From assembly GCF_041260155.1 (NCBI RefSeq), contig NC_091931.1, forward strand, positions 10,459,861 to 10,523,860: a DNA stretch of 64,000 nt, read 5' to 3'. Shown in pieces: positions 1-12,482 of this stretch (its first letter is position 1; every line of letters starts with the position of its first letter). Source of the DNA: Ptychodera flava (Eukaryota > Hemichordata > Enteropneusta > Ptychoderidae). A model generated the notes under the pieces. The model did no database searches. It was given only the letters and a program-made list of their open reading frames with translations, and was not told the origin of the DNA. The translations under genes were made by a program, and so were the position numbers.

Positions 1-300
1 TTCCAATCGCAGGACTCAAGCGAAGAGCAGGATGACAGCGGCGTGATGTCGCTTCCGCCGCCGCCGCCGCTGCCACCGTCTGATTCGCTCTACGACCAGG
101 ACATTGCCACAGTGAGCGACTTAGTGCAACAGCAAGACACTGCGCATGGGCAGACACCGAGAGACGACGGCAACAGCATTCCAATGATGAAAATGCCTGC
201 CAAAAGATCATCTTTTCTGTGGGGAGGGCGGAGTTCGAACGGAGATGACGTAACCACGAGATACATGTACAACGGTCGAATGCCAAATACAGACCTGTAA
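1..300 (+). CDS. 3'-terminal coding exon of an unidentified gene (partial)
   Basis: The frame is open from the first base and stops at TAA 298-300, giving about 99 residues. The start lies outside the window. I do not recognise the protein. The visible part has an acidic, serine-rich opening (SSEEQDDSG), a run of prolines (PPPPPLPPSD), a Gln/Asp-rich middle and a basic, Gly/Ser-rich end finishing NGRMPNTDL. It has no membrane segment and no cysteines, and looks like a disordered C-terminal or cytoplasmic tail. The skewed codon-rich composition (repeated CCG) and a poly(A) signal shortly after the stop support a real last exon. The upstream splice acceptor is not in view, so the exon boundary and reading of the first codons are not proven. 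Confidence 0.55.
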   Translation, partial: FQSQDSSEEQDDSGVMSLPPPPPLPPSDSLYDQDIATVSDLVQQQDTAHGQTPRDDGNSIPMMKMPAKRSSFLWGGRSSNGDDVTTRYMYNGRMPNTDL

Positions 301-324
301 TAGCTACAACAAATTTCTTACTCC

Positions 325-330
325 AATAAA
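325..330 (+). terminator. Poly(A) signal AATAAA
   Basis: A canonical AATAAA sits 25 bases after the stop codon of the exon ending at 300, the expected place for a short 3' UTR. Confidence 0.45.
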
Positions 331-3300
331 TTTTCGGAAAGTATTACTATTTTAAGGACAGTTTCAAATCTAGGACTATCGTTTCTAAAGACAATATGCG
401 GGAACATAAATTTAACTTTCAGCTGTTCACGACATCAAACTCAGCAATCATTTTAGTACCTGTAGCATAATACAAGAGCTGAGCCTGTGAGAATCGCTGA
501 ATTAATTTCAGTTCGTCTCTGGACTCACGGTGGTCCAAACTATGCACACACTAAACTATTCAAGATATTGTAGTCACTTACAACGAACTTACTTCATAAT
601 TTCCTTTCCTATCATTGTGACTTTCGTTGGTTCAATTCGAGACTTTCTGAACTGTGAATACATTTTGTTGGTATTCATTATGCCACTGTTAATGAGCTTA
701 GGCGACTTTACCTCAAGTATGTATGATTTCTGATCACTTGATATTTGTCAGAACGACGGTATAAATGTACGCTACCATATGTAGGTGCAGTCCTTCATCT
801 GGCATTGAAATGACACCAGCTTATGCAACTTTTTCTGCACCTTACTATGATTTGCAATATTTTGGGAAGGGGAGGGGAGTTCATCGTGAAGATTTACCAT
901 AAAGAAAGAATAATTTACAAAGAGGTACTATTATTTTTCAACAGACAAGGACCCATCGTCAGATGACGATAAATTCTTCCTAGCAACGACTAGGAAACCG
1001 TGGACGCCATATTGAATTTCTCGTTCACTGAACGATTTTATGCGACAAGGAAACTACCTATTTTTACAAGAATAGAGGCTGACAGAGAAAAACGTGCTCG
1101 AATCACTCAAAGTTGTCTGGGAATTTAATGTCTGTAATGTGAGAGTAATTATCCGAAAACAAGGGAAAGGCTACCGTCAAGAGGGGAGAATTTCACCCTG
1201 TACAATACAGATCAGCACCGGCAAGTATGAAAACCAGGTCAAAATATGTTGTATTTGAGACTTGGAACAGTAATTATTTTCGCTTATCCTAGCCATGATT
1301 TACTTCCGATTCGAGACTTTCTGGACTGTGAATACATAATAATGTGTGTAGAATACAAATTGTACATGAATTTCTTCATGTAGTCAACCTCGGCAAATGT
1401 TGAGCCATTCTATTGGAAGAAGTATTCATAAACCCATACTATTTCGTTTTCGCAAATATTTTGGATTCTAAATTGAAGGAAATTCCCTGAAAATTTTCCT
1501 GATGACGTTTTGTTTATGATAAGACTTCGAATTTATCAATCTGTCGTATTGTATACAGTTAATTCTACGTGGTGGTAACAGTATATTGGTGCTCTCGGCT
1601 TGTAATAATGTTCCAACAAAAATGGACGCCATCAAAAACCATGCACTACGCATTTTTACGCCATCAACGCTCGCCTAAAAGCAGTAAGTTCTAGTTCGGC
1701 GAATCATCGAAAACGAAGGATTTCTCGGCCGAAATGATTAAATCGGTAGAGTACAAAGACACAGCAAATCTCGACGGAACATATCGTATCAGGAAACCAA
1801 GATCAACTTTGGACTGTTGTTTATGTTTCATGAGAGAAATGTACTGATGTTTTTTTCAAGATAGTACAATCGCAGCTGTGCATTCAGGTAGAAACTAATC
1901 TTGGTAAGCCCATAGCGGCGAAAAGTCACTGTTTAACGGAAACTGGTCCATCCTCAATTCATTCTCTGTGCTTATCATGAAGCGGAAATTGTTGTTTTTG
2001 ACACCGAGTAGGATGCTTTTAGGCACATCGATTTATACATTATGTTCCACTGATGTGGATGTCTTATATGACCCATATTTACTACAGGCAAAGACAGGCC
2101 GACATAAGTGTTAGGTAATTTCATCTTCTTTTTAAGTTTTCACAACACAGAATTTTACACGATTTTTTTCTCGCTGTGAAACAAACAACCATGTTATGTT
2201 CAAGACTCACGTCGAACCGGGTTTTTTTATGTGCAAACTAAAGTCCACATACCAGTCCTTTGTAGGGATAAGTGACTATCAGGGAGTCAGTGGAATTGGC
2301 CAATCAATGAACTGGAATTCCTCTACCTCGCGACTTTTCGAAACAAGAATTACATGCCACCCTCAACGACCCAGGTACGCATGCGCACCACTTCAGACCC
2401 ATTTACAGAATACATGTACAAAAGTGCGGCCTTTAAGGCTTTGAAATGCATTTCAGAAATAAAACAGCGACTTTTTTTCATAAAATTTACTTGAGTTATA
2501 AAAACTTTTAGAGGCTGAATTTCAAATTTCACGTTTGAGAATTTTACTCTGTACGGGCAAGAGAGCAATGACCTTCTATTATAGCATTTAACTGAGATAT
2601 TCTCACTGTTTTCTTACGAGTTTTATTTCATGTACATATGTAGATTTCGATTTATAGGAAGCTGATTGCTCAGTCTTGATATTGTTCAAATATCTGCTTG
2701 ATATATATTATATTAATAAACATTTTAGGGATGAACACGTCTTCTGCTATATCATTTTGTGGGCCCAACAGAATCAACTGTCGTTCGGAGCTTGGGTGCC
2801 AAACCTAAGTTAGGGTAAAAGGTTACACACCCAGTACGGTAAATCTACGAAATGCTTCTACACTGAATGGATTTTCCCATGAAAAACTGGAACTTCTGTC
2901 AATGGCAAAGCTTCACCGAGCATCGAATATCATGACCTATACAGCCTACTTGAAGAAAAATGATGAATATAGGTATTTTCTGATCCTTCAAATACTTACA
3001 ATAGTTCAGGGACCGTGTGGGCTTTGCTTTGATTAACTTCAACGTGTCTTTGTTTATTTTTCAGTTTCCTTTCTAAACTAAAAGTACATGAAAAAATGTA
3101 TGAAAAGATGAGAGCAAGAATTTCTCAAAACAATAGTCCTTAAATGCGAACACAGAACTGGATATCTTTATATCCAATAAAGCACTGCAATCTAGCTGCA
3201 GTGTGTTTTCAGTGTGCCAATCTCTGTCTGTCCGTCGGCCTATCTGTCTGTTTGTTTGTATGTCTGTCTGTCTCGTTTGTGTGTGTGTACAGACAGAAAG

Positions 3301-4450
3301 TAAATATATTTTTGAAATATATTGTGAAAATATTGTATGTGGTGTTGTAAGTAAATATGCCAGGTATGTCGTACGTGAATATATAGTGTCTATATTTATG
3401 CCCCAATATGTATGAACATGTATGCAAATATACATATGTGCATGATCAGATGTGTGAAATAAATAGAAATACAGTATTAAAGGAGGAATATGTACTGCCA
3501 ATCCTGATGTTATGCACATAAACTGGAAGAAGTGCCATTGTTTCACGGCTTTTTATCGAACTACTTTTCCGCTAGAGTAAATGTTTCCTGCTTTGAGTAC
3601 TCTTATAATTTTGGATTCGGTTCCCGATAACAAAGCGAACAAACAAGCAGTAATGGTGTTACAGATCGCCTTCGATTATTTAATATGGACACATTCAGTA
3701 TACAGTAATCTCTCCCGACCGCACATGGTAGTCTCCGGTATCTACCTGTGGAGGCGCTGCATTCGACAACTTTTCCGAATGGCCGGTCACTTACCGCTTG
3801 GCGACAACCGCGACGTCTCGACAGAGACATACTGTGATCGCATTTTCCTCCATGTGGGATGGTTTATCTATTCATCACGTTGCAAAAAACGGGTTCACCC
3901 CGAAAGGAATCTATTACTTGTTGTATGGTCCTGTGCCGAAACGCCAGATGTCGAATTGGCCTACAATAAATTGAACTCTGACCCCTGGGCTTAAACTTAA
4001 GGTCACCTGATTGTCAGCTGATCGGAAGACATTCTGCTGATTTGAGGCGTTCACTGCCGAGCCTGAGGACGTGAAGTACAACCACGGAAACTGGTAGGTT
4101 TAGCAGTGTCAGAGTTACATGGAAGTTTTCAGGTTTTGACATAGTGTGACAGCTGAGTTCGTACATGATGCGTTTTTTTTCCGAATTTTATTCCATAAGT
4201 CACATGTGTGATCCATGTGACCTCGTGACCAGGTTTGGTTGACCCTGCAACTGCTTCGTGATATAAGGCGTGTAAACCATAGTCAAATTTTCAGGTGCTT
4301 CTTTCGCTGGCTTGCCGCGCTTTTGTCTATGTGTGTACACACACAGGCCCATATTAGTATCAGCTTAAAGTCTCTTGAGCTTCAGCCAAACGATCCTTGC
4401 ACAAAAAGAGTTTCACTTTCAGTCGTTCCAAAGGTATCAAAATAACAGGT
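331..4450. other. Gene-free AT-rich stretch
   Basis: No exon chain, family motif or convincing long open frame was found. The only structured part is a short TGTC/TG simple repeat near 3222-3298. A 137-codon open frame at 3581-3994 has no recognisable motif and is treated as chance. Confidence 0.5.
3222..3298. repeat. TGTC/TG-type simple repeat
   Basis: Imperfect run of TGTC and TTTG units passing into (TG)n. It produces spurious open frames on both strands. Confidence 0.7.
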
Positions 4451-4539
4451 TAAATTTAGTGTCGAACACATTAGTCCAGTCAATCTAAGCCAAAAAGGGG
4501 TCAACCTAGGACTAATTGCAACAGAAATTATTTCTTCAC

Positions 4540-6250
4540 CATGCATTTTGGAAAGGTCCTAGAAATAACATACTAAAAGTATAATAAAATCTAAGGGGTG
4601 CAACAGTGCCTAATTTGCATAAATGTAAAGGGGGCTCATGGGTATAAAATTGTCGCTGATAGACGGTTTCTACTTAAAATATGTGGCTAAACATGCTTTT
4701 GATCAGGGTTTTTTGGCTTATTTGCCTCCTTTTTGGTCTAGGCAATGTTGTTGAAAATATTTTGTCGTCATACAAATATTCCTCATTTGCATAAATCCAA
4801 TATGGCCGCCACAACACTTCATTTTTCTTAGTTTTTCTCGAATTAATAACTATTTTTAAGCCACTACTGACAGCAATATAATAATTTTTTCACATTGTAT
4901 TTTAGACAAGTCCTAGAATAACATACTAAAAGCCTAGTACAATCTAGAATTGTAAACAGTGCCTAATTTGCATAGATGTAAAAAGATTATGGGTACAAAC
5001 TAAGTGCTGATAGAATGTTTCTGCTAAAAATAATTGGCTAAACACGATATGTTATGCAGGTTTTTGGCTTATTTGCCTTGTTTTTGGTTTAGGTAATGTT
5101 GATGGAAATATCTAGTCTTCATAGAAATATTCCTAATTTGCATAAATCCAATATGGCCGCCACAACCTTCACTTTTCTTTGTATTTTTCCCAATTAATAA
5201 CTATTTTTATGCTACTTCTGACAGCAATAGAATTATTTATCCATTGTGTATTTCAGAGAAGCCCTACAATGACATACTACTAGCCTCGTACAATATAGAA
5301 ATGTAAACAATGCCTAATTTGCATATATGTAAAAAGATTATGGTTACAAACTAGGTGCTGATAGAATGTTGCTACTAAAAATATTCGGCTAAACATGATA
5401 TATGCGGGTTTTGGGCTTATTTGCATTGTTTTTTGTTCAGGCAATGTTGATTAAAATATTATGTCGTAATAGAAATATTCCTCATTTGCATAAATCCAAT
5501 ATGGCCGCCACAACACTTCGTTTTTCTTTGTATGTCCCTAATTAATAACTATACAAGCTACTTCTGACTGCAATAGAATTAATTTTCTTTGTGTATTTTA
5601 GAGAGGTCCTAGAATGACATACTAAAAGTCCAATACAATCTAAGATTTATAACATTACCTAATTTGTATAGATATAAACGGATAATGGGAGCAATACATT
5701 CACTGATAAAAGAAATATGCATATTGAATTGAGAAAAATGCGACATTATGTTCAAGTAATGTATGCATTTATCTTAATTTTTGTCCAGGCAATATTTTTG
5801 AATATATTTTATCGCCCGAGAAATATTCCTAATTTGCCTAAATCAAGTATGGCTGCCACTGCATTTCACTTAAAAATTATATTTAATCTACACAACAAGT
5901 AGTTTTTGTTTCCACTCTGTATTGAATGTATAGAATGACAAACAAAATTACTATTAAGAGGGGAGACAGTGCATAATTTGAATAAATATAAAACTTAGAA
6001 AAGGGAACAAAGTCGTTGCTGTTAATAGATTTCTTAAAAATATATTCAGCAAATTGCTATTTAATTCAAGCAATTTGATTATTTAATGTACTTTTTGTGT
6101 TTCTAGGCAATGCATAAATCATTTAAGATTCCTCATTTTACATAACTGCAATGTGCCCCTCCTACCACTTTACTTTTCCCTTTTTGACCTATAGTATAAA
6201 TGACTATATATAATGTTAAAAAACAACGGAGATCATTACAACTAAATTTT
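4540..6250. repeat. Decaying ~350 bp tandem repeat units inside the TIR element
   Basis: The landmark TATGGCCGCC recurs at 4801, 5152 and 5500, and as TATGGCTGCC at 5848, spacing 351, 348 and 348 bp. Each unit also carries CCTAATTTGCATA, a GTCCTAGAAT block and AATTAATAACTATTTTTA. A weaker copy follows near 6150, and fainter traces occur near 6640 and 6930. Similarity falls from the outer units inward. Confidence 0.8.
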
Positions 6251-8879
6251 AGTATGGTCATGGAAGTTACATATCGCAAGTTTAAAAGCCTGTGTTGGCA
6301 CCAGATTTTCTCATCAGAAAATTTACCCACCTGATTACAGTTTTAATTGAAAACAAAAGGATATTACACCTCAATCATTCATTTACAGACTAGAACAAAG
6401 GCGATCCCGGGGATCGCGAAACGTGCATTTAATGAAGTTATGCATAAGACAGCTAATTTTTACCCAAATGCTAAATGGGTCATAGATGCTATACAAACCT
6501 TGTGCTGATAATCTGTTTACGAAAGTGATTAAAGAGATAAGCTGACATTGTAATGACTATGTAACATCATTTTCTTGTTTTCAGTTCAGGGAATGTTTTT
6601 AAATACATCTTACAGCGATAAAAAAATTCTTATTTGCATTTGTCCAATAAGTCAACCATGTCACTTCCTTTTTCTAATTGGAACATGAATTATTTCTTCA
6701 CCTTAAATACTTAAAAGGTCCAAAAAAGGTATATTCAACGTCTATTACAATCTACATTGTGCAAAGGACTAATTTCAAAAGATTTTATAGGAAATGCCTA
6801 CACTGTATTAAATGTAATAATTGAAACTTGAAAGGTTTTACAACATCGTAAAGAGAGATTGGAAGTTTAGCTAACATTGCTAAATATATTTTACCTAATT
6901 TTGAGCGATTCCTCATGTGCATAAATCATATATGGTGACCATTAAAATAATTTTCTTTAATTTTTCAAATTGACGTCAACTTATTTTAATTAATTATGTT
7001 ATCAGTAAAATGAGAAGTTACATTAAGAGACACTACTTGTTTAAGTTATTTAATACTTTAAATTCTTCCTATCGAAAGATGTCCATTTTATAACTTGAAT
7101 GAACATTTTGCTCAGTACAAAGAATTGACATGGTTATTTATTTTCTGTGTATTTTAACTCATTTTAATGATTATATACTAATAGGGCCTACAGAATGAAA
7201 AGCCCTGTAAAAATAAACAATTATTGATTCGTATAGTTCATTTCAATTATCTAGAGAATTTGCATAATGTCAATAACATTGGGAACTTACTGGAAGATTT
7301 GGATTTTCTTAATGCATACCAAAATGCTTGGCCAAATAACCAACACTTTGTACTGAGGGAGGCTGAAGAAAATTTGTGTTTCAGCCCTATTTTCTTTTAT
7401 TTTCACCCTTACCCGTATTACTAATATAGATTAAGTGTTGGTAAAATGTAATTAAAGATCAGGTTGTGTGGTCACTGGTAAATCAGATATACTTTTGACT
7501 GTGTGCAACTTGCCTGTTCATGCCACATACAGAAATTTATGATAATAATGATAAATAAATTATAATGATCATGATGATATAGGGGTACAATTGTTATACT
7601 ATACTGCCAATTATCATGAAATATGGATAAGGAAAGCAGTTCCTTTATCAGCTGAAAGACATTACAATAATCAAAGGATACTGCATTTCTCAAAATTTGA
7701 AATTTCGTGAAGACAACAATTGAAAATCAATATAAAGTCATATAGTGGACTGAAGAGAGAGATTTCCTGTTTAATCTTACCGTACACAGCCATAGCATTT
7801 GAGGAAAAACTGAAAAAATCTGTTGACTGAATCACGATAATCTAAATCACTGGTAAAAGCAAATCTAGATACTTTTCATAATGTTACATGGTCTAGCTGC
7901 TCTTTCAAATTTTCATGACGTGAAACAAGAAAACCAAGATGTGAAGGGATTTGCGTCACAGAAGCTGCCGTTAACGAGTTTATCAATTAGGATATCAAAT
8001 TTTGACATCAAATTATCATAAAATCGGTTATCCTGTATTTTGAACCTTATGGAAGTCTCACCTCAGATTCGCCAGACTCTCAATTCCTTGAGTGATCGAT
8101 CTTATTGGTAATAATACAAAAGTCTAATAATCTGCAAATGGGAAGTCCATTACATAACAGCCCCATGAGTGATACTTGCACATCTAAGATCTGATATGAT
8201 ACGCAGTACAATTATATCATCCCATGCTTCACATCTTTTCATTGAGTTGCCCTTCCCCATACTTATGGTTTTACAATGAACTGCAGCAGCATGAATAACC
8301 CCGGCAGAAAGCAAAATCTAGACTTTCTGTTGTCAACGAAAGGATTCTGGCTGTAAACAAATGAACCACCTAGAGAAAGATGTAAACAGAGAGGAAGAGG
8401 AAGAAATTTTGATATGATAATGACCATCATAATAATTGTCATCACCACTACCATCATGGTGATTCAAATGATGTTCGTATTTATACTAATGATAGTTTAA
8501 TAATGAGAAGGATGATTCACAGGCACAACTGTTAAGTGTGGTGACCATTTATTAGTAACTGAATATTTCCATAATCATTGAAGATAGTGACCAAAAGCAT
8601 AAAATATTCCTTCAAAAATTTTACTGCAATCGAACATGTTGTAGGAGAAAATGACTTAAAATGACAATTGATGTCAAAAACTTGAGCACGTCCCATGATT
8701 TTTTATGAATAACCTTATCGTCGTGTAAAAGAAAGAAGAATATCCAAAGAAAGAATGCTGATTCCTTTTATTTAAACAGTAATTCTCTGAAATTCTTCCC
8801 TTTATTCATTGCATTTCTGAATAACAAGAAAATGTCAATGGAAGCTATTGTAGGCTTGTTGTATTCAGAAGACCGTTTG

Positions 8880-9290
8880 TGTCAATTATGCAAATTAGGC
8901 CTTTTGTATTAAAATATGCAAATTATGCATGCAAATTAGGTCAACCTCTTTTGTTTTAGGTAATTCTTGCAAAACCTTAACAATTTCATAGAGAAAAAAA
9001 ATTGTTTAAATATGAGCTTAAACATTCATTTTGTCTGAAATAGTGGAAAAACTGCGAATATATGCAAATTATTAAATTTGCATAATCTTTATTGTTCGAT
9101 ACATTTAGAAATTAACTTATTGAACCTTACTAAATTGTGTTGCAATGAAAAAAGTCACTTGAATTCAGTTTACATGCCCAAAATGTGAGTATAGCAGTCA
9201 TTTTAAAGGCGATATATAGCTGATTTGAATATATGCAAATTTAACCAATTTGCACCCTTATATTTTCCTATACTTTTAATATGTCATTAG
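8880..9290. repeat. Inverted subterminal repeats at the right end of the TIR element
   Basis: Several TATGCAAATT / GCAAATTAGG motifs occur here on the + strand. They are the reverse complement of the CCTAATTTGCATA motif of the left-end units, so the two ends mirror each other. Confidence 0.6.
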
Positions 9291-9489
9291 TGAGACCTTT
9301 CAGAAGGTCATGGTGAAGAAATAATTTCTGTTGCAATTAGTCCTAGGTTAAACCCTAAATTGACTGTCGAACACATGGCCAGATGCCTTCGCTGAAGCTA
9401 GGTGTACATGACATGATATGTTCGTTTCAGTATCTTGAAAGAGAACTGAAAGGCTTGTATTTAAATAGTCTTCTTTTTTATTCACTTGC

Positions 9490-9502
9490 TTTCGCATTTC
9501 AG
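9490..9502 (+). promoter_or_regulatory. Possible 3' splice acceptor in the 5' UTR of the methyltransferase
   Basis: A pyrimidine-rich run ending TTTCAG lies 24 bases before the ATG at 9527, so a spliced 5' leader is possible. A TATA-like TATTTAAAT at about 9459-9467 is the alternative reading, a promoter directly upstream. The sequence does not decide between them. Confidence 0.3.
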
Positions 9503-9526
9503 ACTGAACTAAGCTAATATTCAAAG

Positions 9527-10552
9527 ATGGCGGAGGCTCTCAGTGTCTGGTGCGACATCAATCAGTTTATCGTTTCTCAAACCATCATAACGGCTTGTAA
9601 ATTGCGAGTTTTCGACCACCTAAAGGGGGAGGGCGTTTCCACCACCGATCTCGCCGAAATCGTCGACTGTAATGCCGGCGCCTTGAGACACATGATGTTC
9701 ACGCTCGCCAGCATGGGATACGTGGCCGTGAGGAGAGTCAACGGACAAGAATTATTCGTAAACACAGAGAAAGCTAACAAGTATGTCGTCTCTTCAAGTC
9801 CGACTAGTTTGTTGCCAGTCGCTCTTTCCCTCGAGAAAAGTTACTCGCTGTTCGAGAAAATGATTGATGCCGTGAAAGAGGGCAAGTTGCTGAAAGAAGA
9901 GTGGAAAGAAGGCGCCGGTGAGCGTTTCCGCAAGATGGCAGACGACCAGGAGCAGCGAACAGCATTTCTGCAGAACATGGACGCTCTTGTGCAGAACATG
10001 CGCGCTCCCGTACTGATGAATTCGTTTGATTTCAGCGATTACAAGAGTGCGTGCGACCTTGGTGGAGGATCTGGCGGGCTGGCTTATCATCTGTCGACAG
10101 CCTACCCGGACATGAAGATCACCATCATCGACCTACCGAAAGTTGCCGAAGCTGCCGAACAATTCCGACCGCCAGGTTGCAGCCACAATGTCTCCATCCG
10201 AGGGGCGGATATGTTGAAAGACGAACTGCCCCAAGTTGACATGTTTCTCCTTGCGGCCATTATTCACGACTGGCCAATGGATAAAGTAAATTTGATATTC
10301 AAACGGGTTTTTGAATCTCTCAACCCTGGTGGCGCTGTCGTTGTAGTGGAGACCCTTTTCGATGACCACCGAGAAAATTCTAAGGTAGAGGCCCATCTTT
10401 TCTCTTTACGTATGTCGCTACTCGGTGGTGGAAAGCAGTGGTCAGGGGCAGAGTTAGGTAAATTGCTCACTGAACATGGCTTTGTAGATATTAAGATCCA
10501 TACTTCTGAGATGGTATACGGGGTTGTCATGGCAACTAAACCTAGTCAATGA
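9527..10552 (+). CDS. ASMT-like SAM-dependent O-methyltransferase, single exon
   Basis: A 341-residue protein of the plant/animal O-methyltransferase family that includes acetylserotonin (hydroxyindole) O-methyltransferase, the last enzyme of melatonin synthesis. Residues 1-100 form the winged-helix dimerisation domain. DLGGGSGG at 177-184 is the S-adenosylmethionine-binding loop, followed by the acidic IDLP near 201-204. IIHDW at 245-249 holds the His-Asp pair of the active site, and NPGG follows at the usual distance. Length matches full members of the family. The start is the first ATG after an in-frame stop region and its context CAAAGATGGCG is good. There is no intron in the coding region, unlike the spliced genes downstream. 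The fold is certain. Substrate is not: the family methylates many hydroxy compounds, so melatonin synthesis is only one option. Cytosolic enzyme. Confidence 0.92.
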   Translation: MAEALSVWCDINQFIVSQTIITACKLRVFDHLKGEGVSTTDLAEIVDCNAGALRHMMFTLASMGYVAVRRVNGQELFVNTEKANKYVVSSSPTSLLPVALSLEKSYSLFEKMIDAVKEGKLLKEEWKEGAGERFRKMADDQEQRTAFLQNMDALVQNMRAPVLMNSFDFSDYKSACDLGGGSGGLAYHLSTAYPDMKITIIDLPKVAEAAEQFRPPGCSHNVSIRGADMLKDELPQVDMFLLAAIIHDWPMDKVNLIFKRVFESLNPGGAVVVVETLFDDHRENSKVEAHLFSLRMSLLGGGKQWSGAELGKLLTEHGFVDIKIHTSEMVYGVVMATKPSQ

Positions 10553-10587
10553 ATTAGTAATTCCATAATATGTATAAAAAGTACATC

Positions 10588-10593
10588 AATAAA
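10588..10593 (+). terminator. Poly(A) signal AATAAA of the methyltransferase
   Basis: AATAAA lies 36 bases after the TGA stop, giving a very short 3' UTR. Confidence 0.6.
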
Positions 10594-12482
10594 TAATCAT
10601 TATCTGAGATGAATGCTTGTTCTATCCGTAATTTTCTTTTCATTCATATCGGCATATCAACACAGTGCAGTCGTATGCCGTTCCTCGATTTAACATCAAA
10701 TTGACGATGTACATTCCAATATTAAGTTGACAGAGTCATGAAGTGGATTTGACGGGGAAGAAAATGAATATTTACTCCTTGCATATAGTTTCTACAGCCC
10801 ATGGGAAACCCAACTACTTAAAATGCCAAAACGCTTGCTTATTAGTCTAGCTCGTCAAAAGAGCTTAAGCTACAACTATTAATACAAGAAGTCACTTTGT
10901 ATATAAAGAGATAATTTATTGAAAAGTTTGAACTTAACTTAAGCAAGGTATAAGAATTCTGAAAACTTCGGGAAAAAACTTTTTCTTTGAAAATACGAAA
11001 ATAAAATGTGTGCAGCAAAAACATAACTTATCTTGTCTCCGACAAAATAGCTTAACTATACTATAACAGTACCGATCACAGTCTCGATGATGTAATATTA
11101 ACAAAAGTAAAAGATCAAGCTGTGTTACAGTATTTCTACATTTAAATGTCATACATTTAATTTACAGACACAAACAAAATTCATATTCTATTCAAGGGAA
11201 CGGAACTCTTTGAAAGCCTTAACCCTGACGAAATGATAACGCTAAGACAGTAAATATACTTCTGAAATGTAAAAGAGACTAAACATTTCATGGCATTTTG
11301 ATATGGAGACAGGTTGCCCACTCAGTCTGATTATTTTCTCTCGATATTATCAGTATTCAAAGAGACTAGAATTCTTGTTCAGACCAAGTGCATGGCACGC
11401 GAAGCACCTGCCAATGAAACATCGTCCATGCCCAAAGAAACAAAAAACATCTGTGTGACCATTTACATGTAATTGGCCCTGTGGGTTCAAACATGATACA
11501 ATTCAACAATATTACCATCTGTATTGTTGCCATTGACGGTGGAGGGGTTCAGTAATGTGAGACTATGTGTAAGAACAGAACATTTAAATAACGCAGATGT
11601 GCCCCTAGTTTAATTCGAAATTGATGTATTTCTATCCTGTACCGTCTCTACCTCTCAGAATTGCTCGATCATGTGGTACTTGTTTCGGCAGAAATACTGT
11701 AAATTTTTACTTTTGATGGTACCGTCAATAAAGTGTGTTCCAATAAGACATACAGAATACCATCTGTGTGGTGGGAACACTGCAGTGTTTGCCAGTATCG
11801 ATTGCCTTGGCCATCTCCGTGATGCTCCGTTAAGACATGGAAACTTCAAGTTTCGCTTGAACGAGTTCGGCAAAATGTGATGTCACAGACAAATAGAAGA
11901 AACAGTTTCTATTTGTATGTGGTGATGTAAAGACAAGCTATATTGTACTCACTGCTAGCATGCATTTTCTCAGTCGCGTAAATGAAGTCATCAAAATCAG
12001 ATCATCTCAAATGATCTATCTCCGCTGGGTCTACTACCGAGACAGCTGCCAATTATATTGTAATTCTTGCTAAACAAGTACAGTAAAACATTCATTCGTT
12101 CGTTTAATAAATTGTTATACCCTATGCTGAACGATAAACAGTTACTCTCGACCTATATCATCAACAAGTGTGTAGTCCTGGGTTCATGAAAATGGTCATT
12201 TTCTTGTTGAAACCTTAATTACACTAAGTTTCGCGAAAGACGATCATACGGCTCTTCATTTTGAAAATGTGTCGTTTTGATTCTTAGCACAGTGTTGTCA
12301 GTGTTGTGATCACTGCTGTCATGCTCGCTTTGCAATTCTGCGTTGTTTCATTGCTGTACCGCGTTTACTAGTAATAGGCCGATAGTCTTGTTGTATGACG
12401 ACTCACGCTCACTCGACCTGCAGCTTCATAGTTACACTTAATCGAAACTATCTGCAATTCACTTAAAGACAGTGATTGTAAT
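10594..12482. other. Spacer between convergent genes
   Basis: No exon recognised. It probably includes the 3' UTR of the minus-strand receptor. Overlapping open frames on both strands at 11655-11880 lack any family motif. Confidence 0.4.

Larger units (their letters stand above)
4472..9366. mobile_element. 4.9 kb non-autonomous element with long terminal inverted repeats and subterminal tandem units
   Basis: The left end (from CAGTCAAT at 4477) and the reverse complement of the right end (to 9366) match over roughly 180 bp, with interruptions. They share CAACCTAGGACTAATTGCAA, then AATTATTTCTTCACCATG, a GGTC block, ACTAAAAGTATA and TTTGCATA. The flanks carry the same 11-mer GTCGAACACAT, at 4461-4471 and 9366-9376 (one base shared with the right end), consistent with a 10-11 bp target duplication as in Mutator-like elements. 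Inside the left end lie tandem units with period about 350 bp. No transposase frame was found, so this is a non-autonomous derivative or a satellite-carrying element. Superfamily assignment is inference. Confidence 0.7.

Noticed and set aside
3073-3546. 157-codon minus-strand open frame
   Set aside because: Driven by the TGTC/TG simple repeat (Thr/Arg/Gln-rich middle); no family motif.
3581-3994. 137-codon plus-strand open frame
   Set aside because: No domain, no splice or poly(A) context, composition not clearly coding. Kept only as a note.
11655-11880. Overlapping open frames on both strands
   Set aside because: Mutually mirrored frames without motif or splice context.
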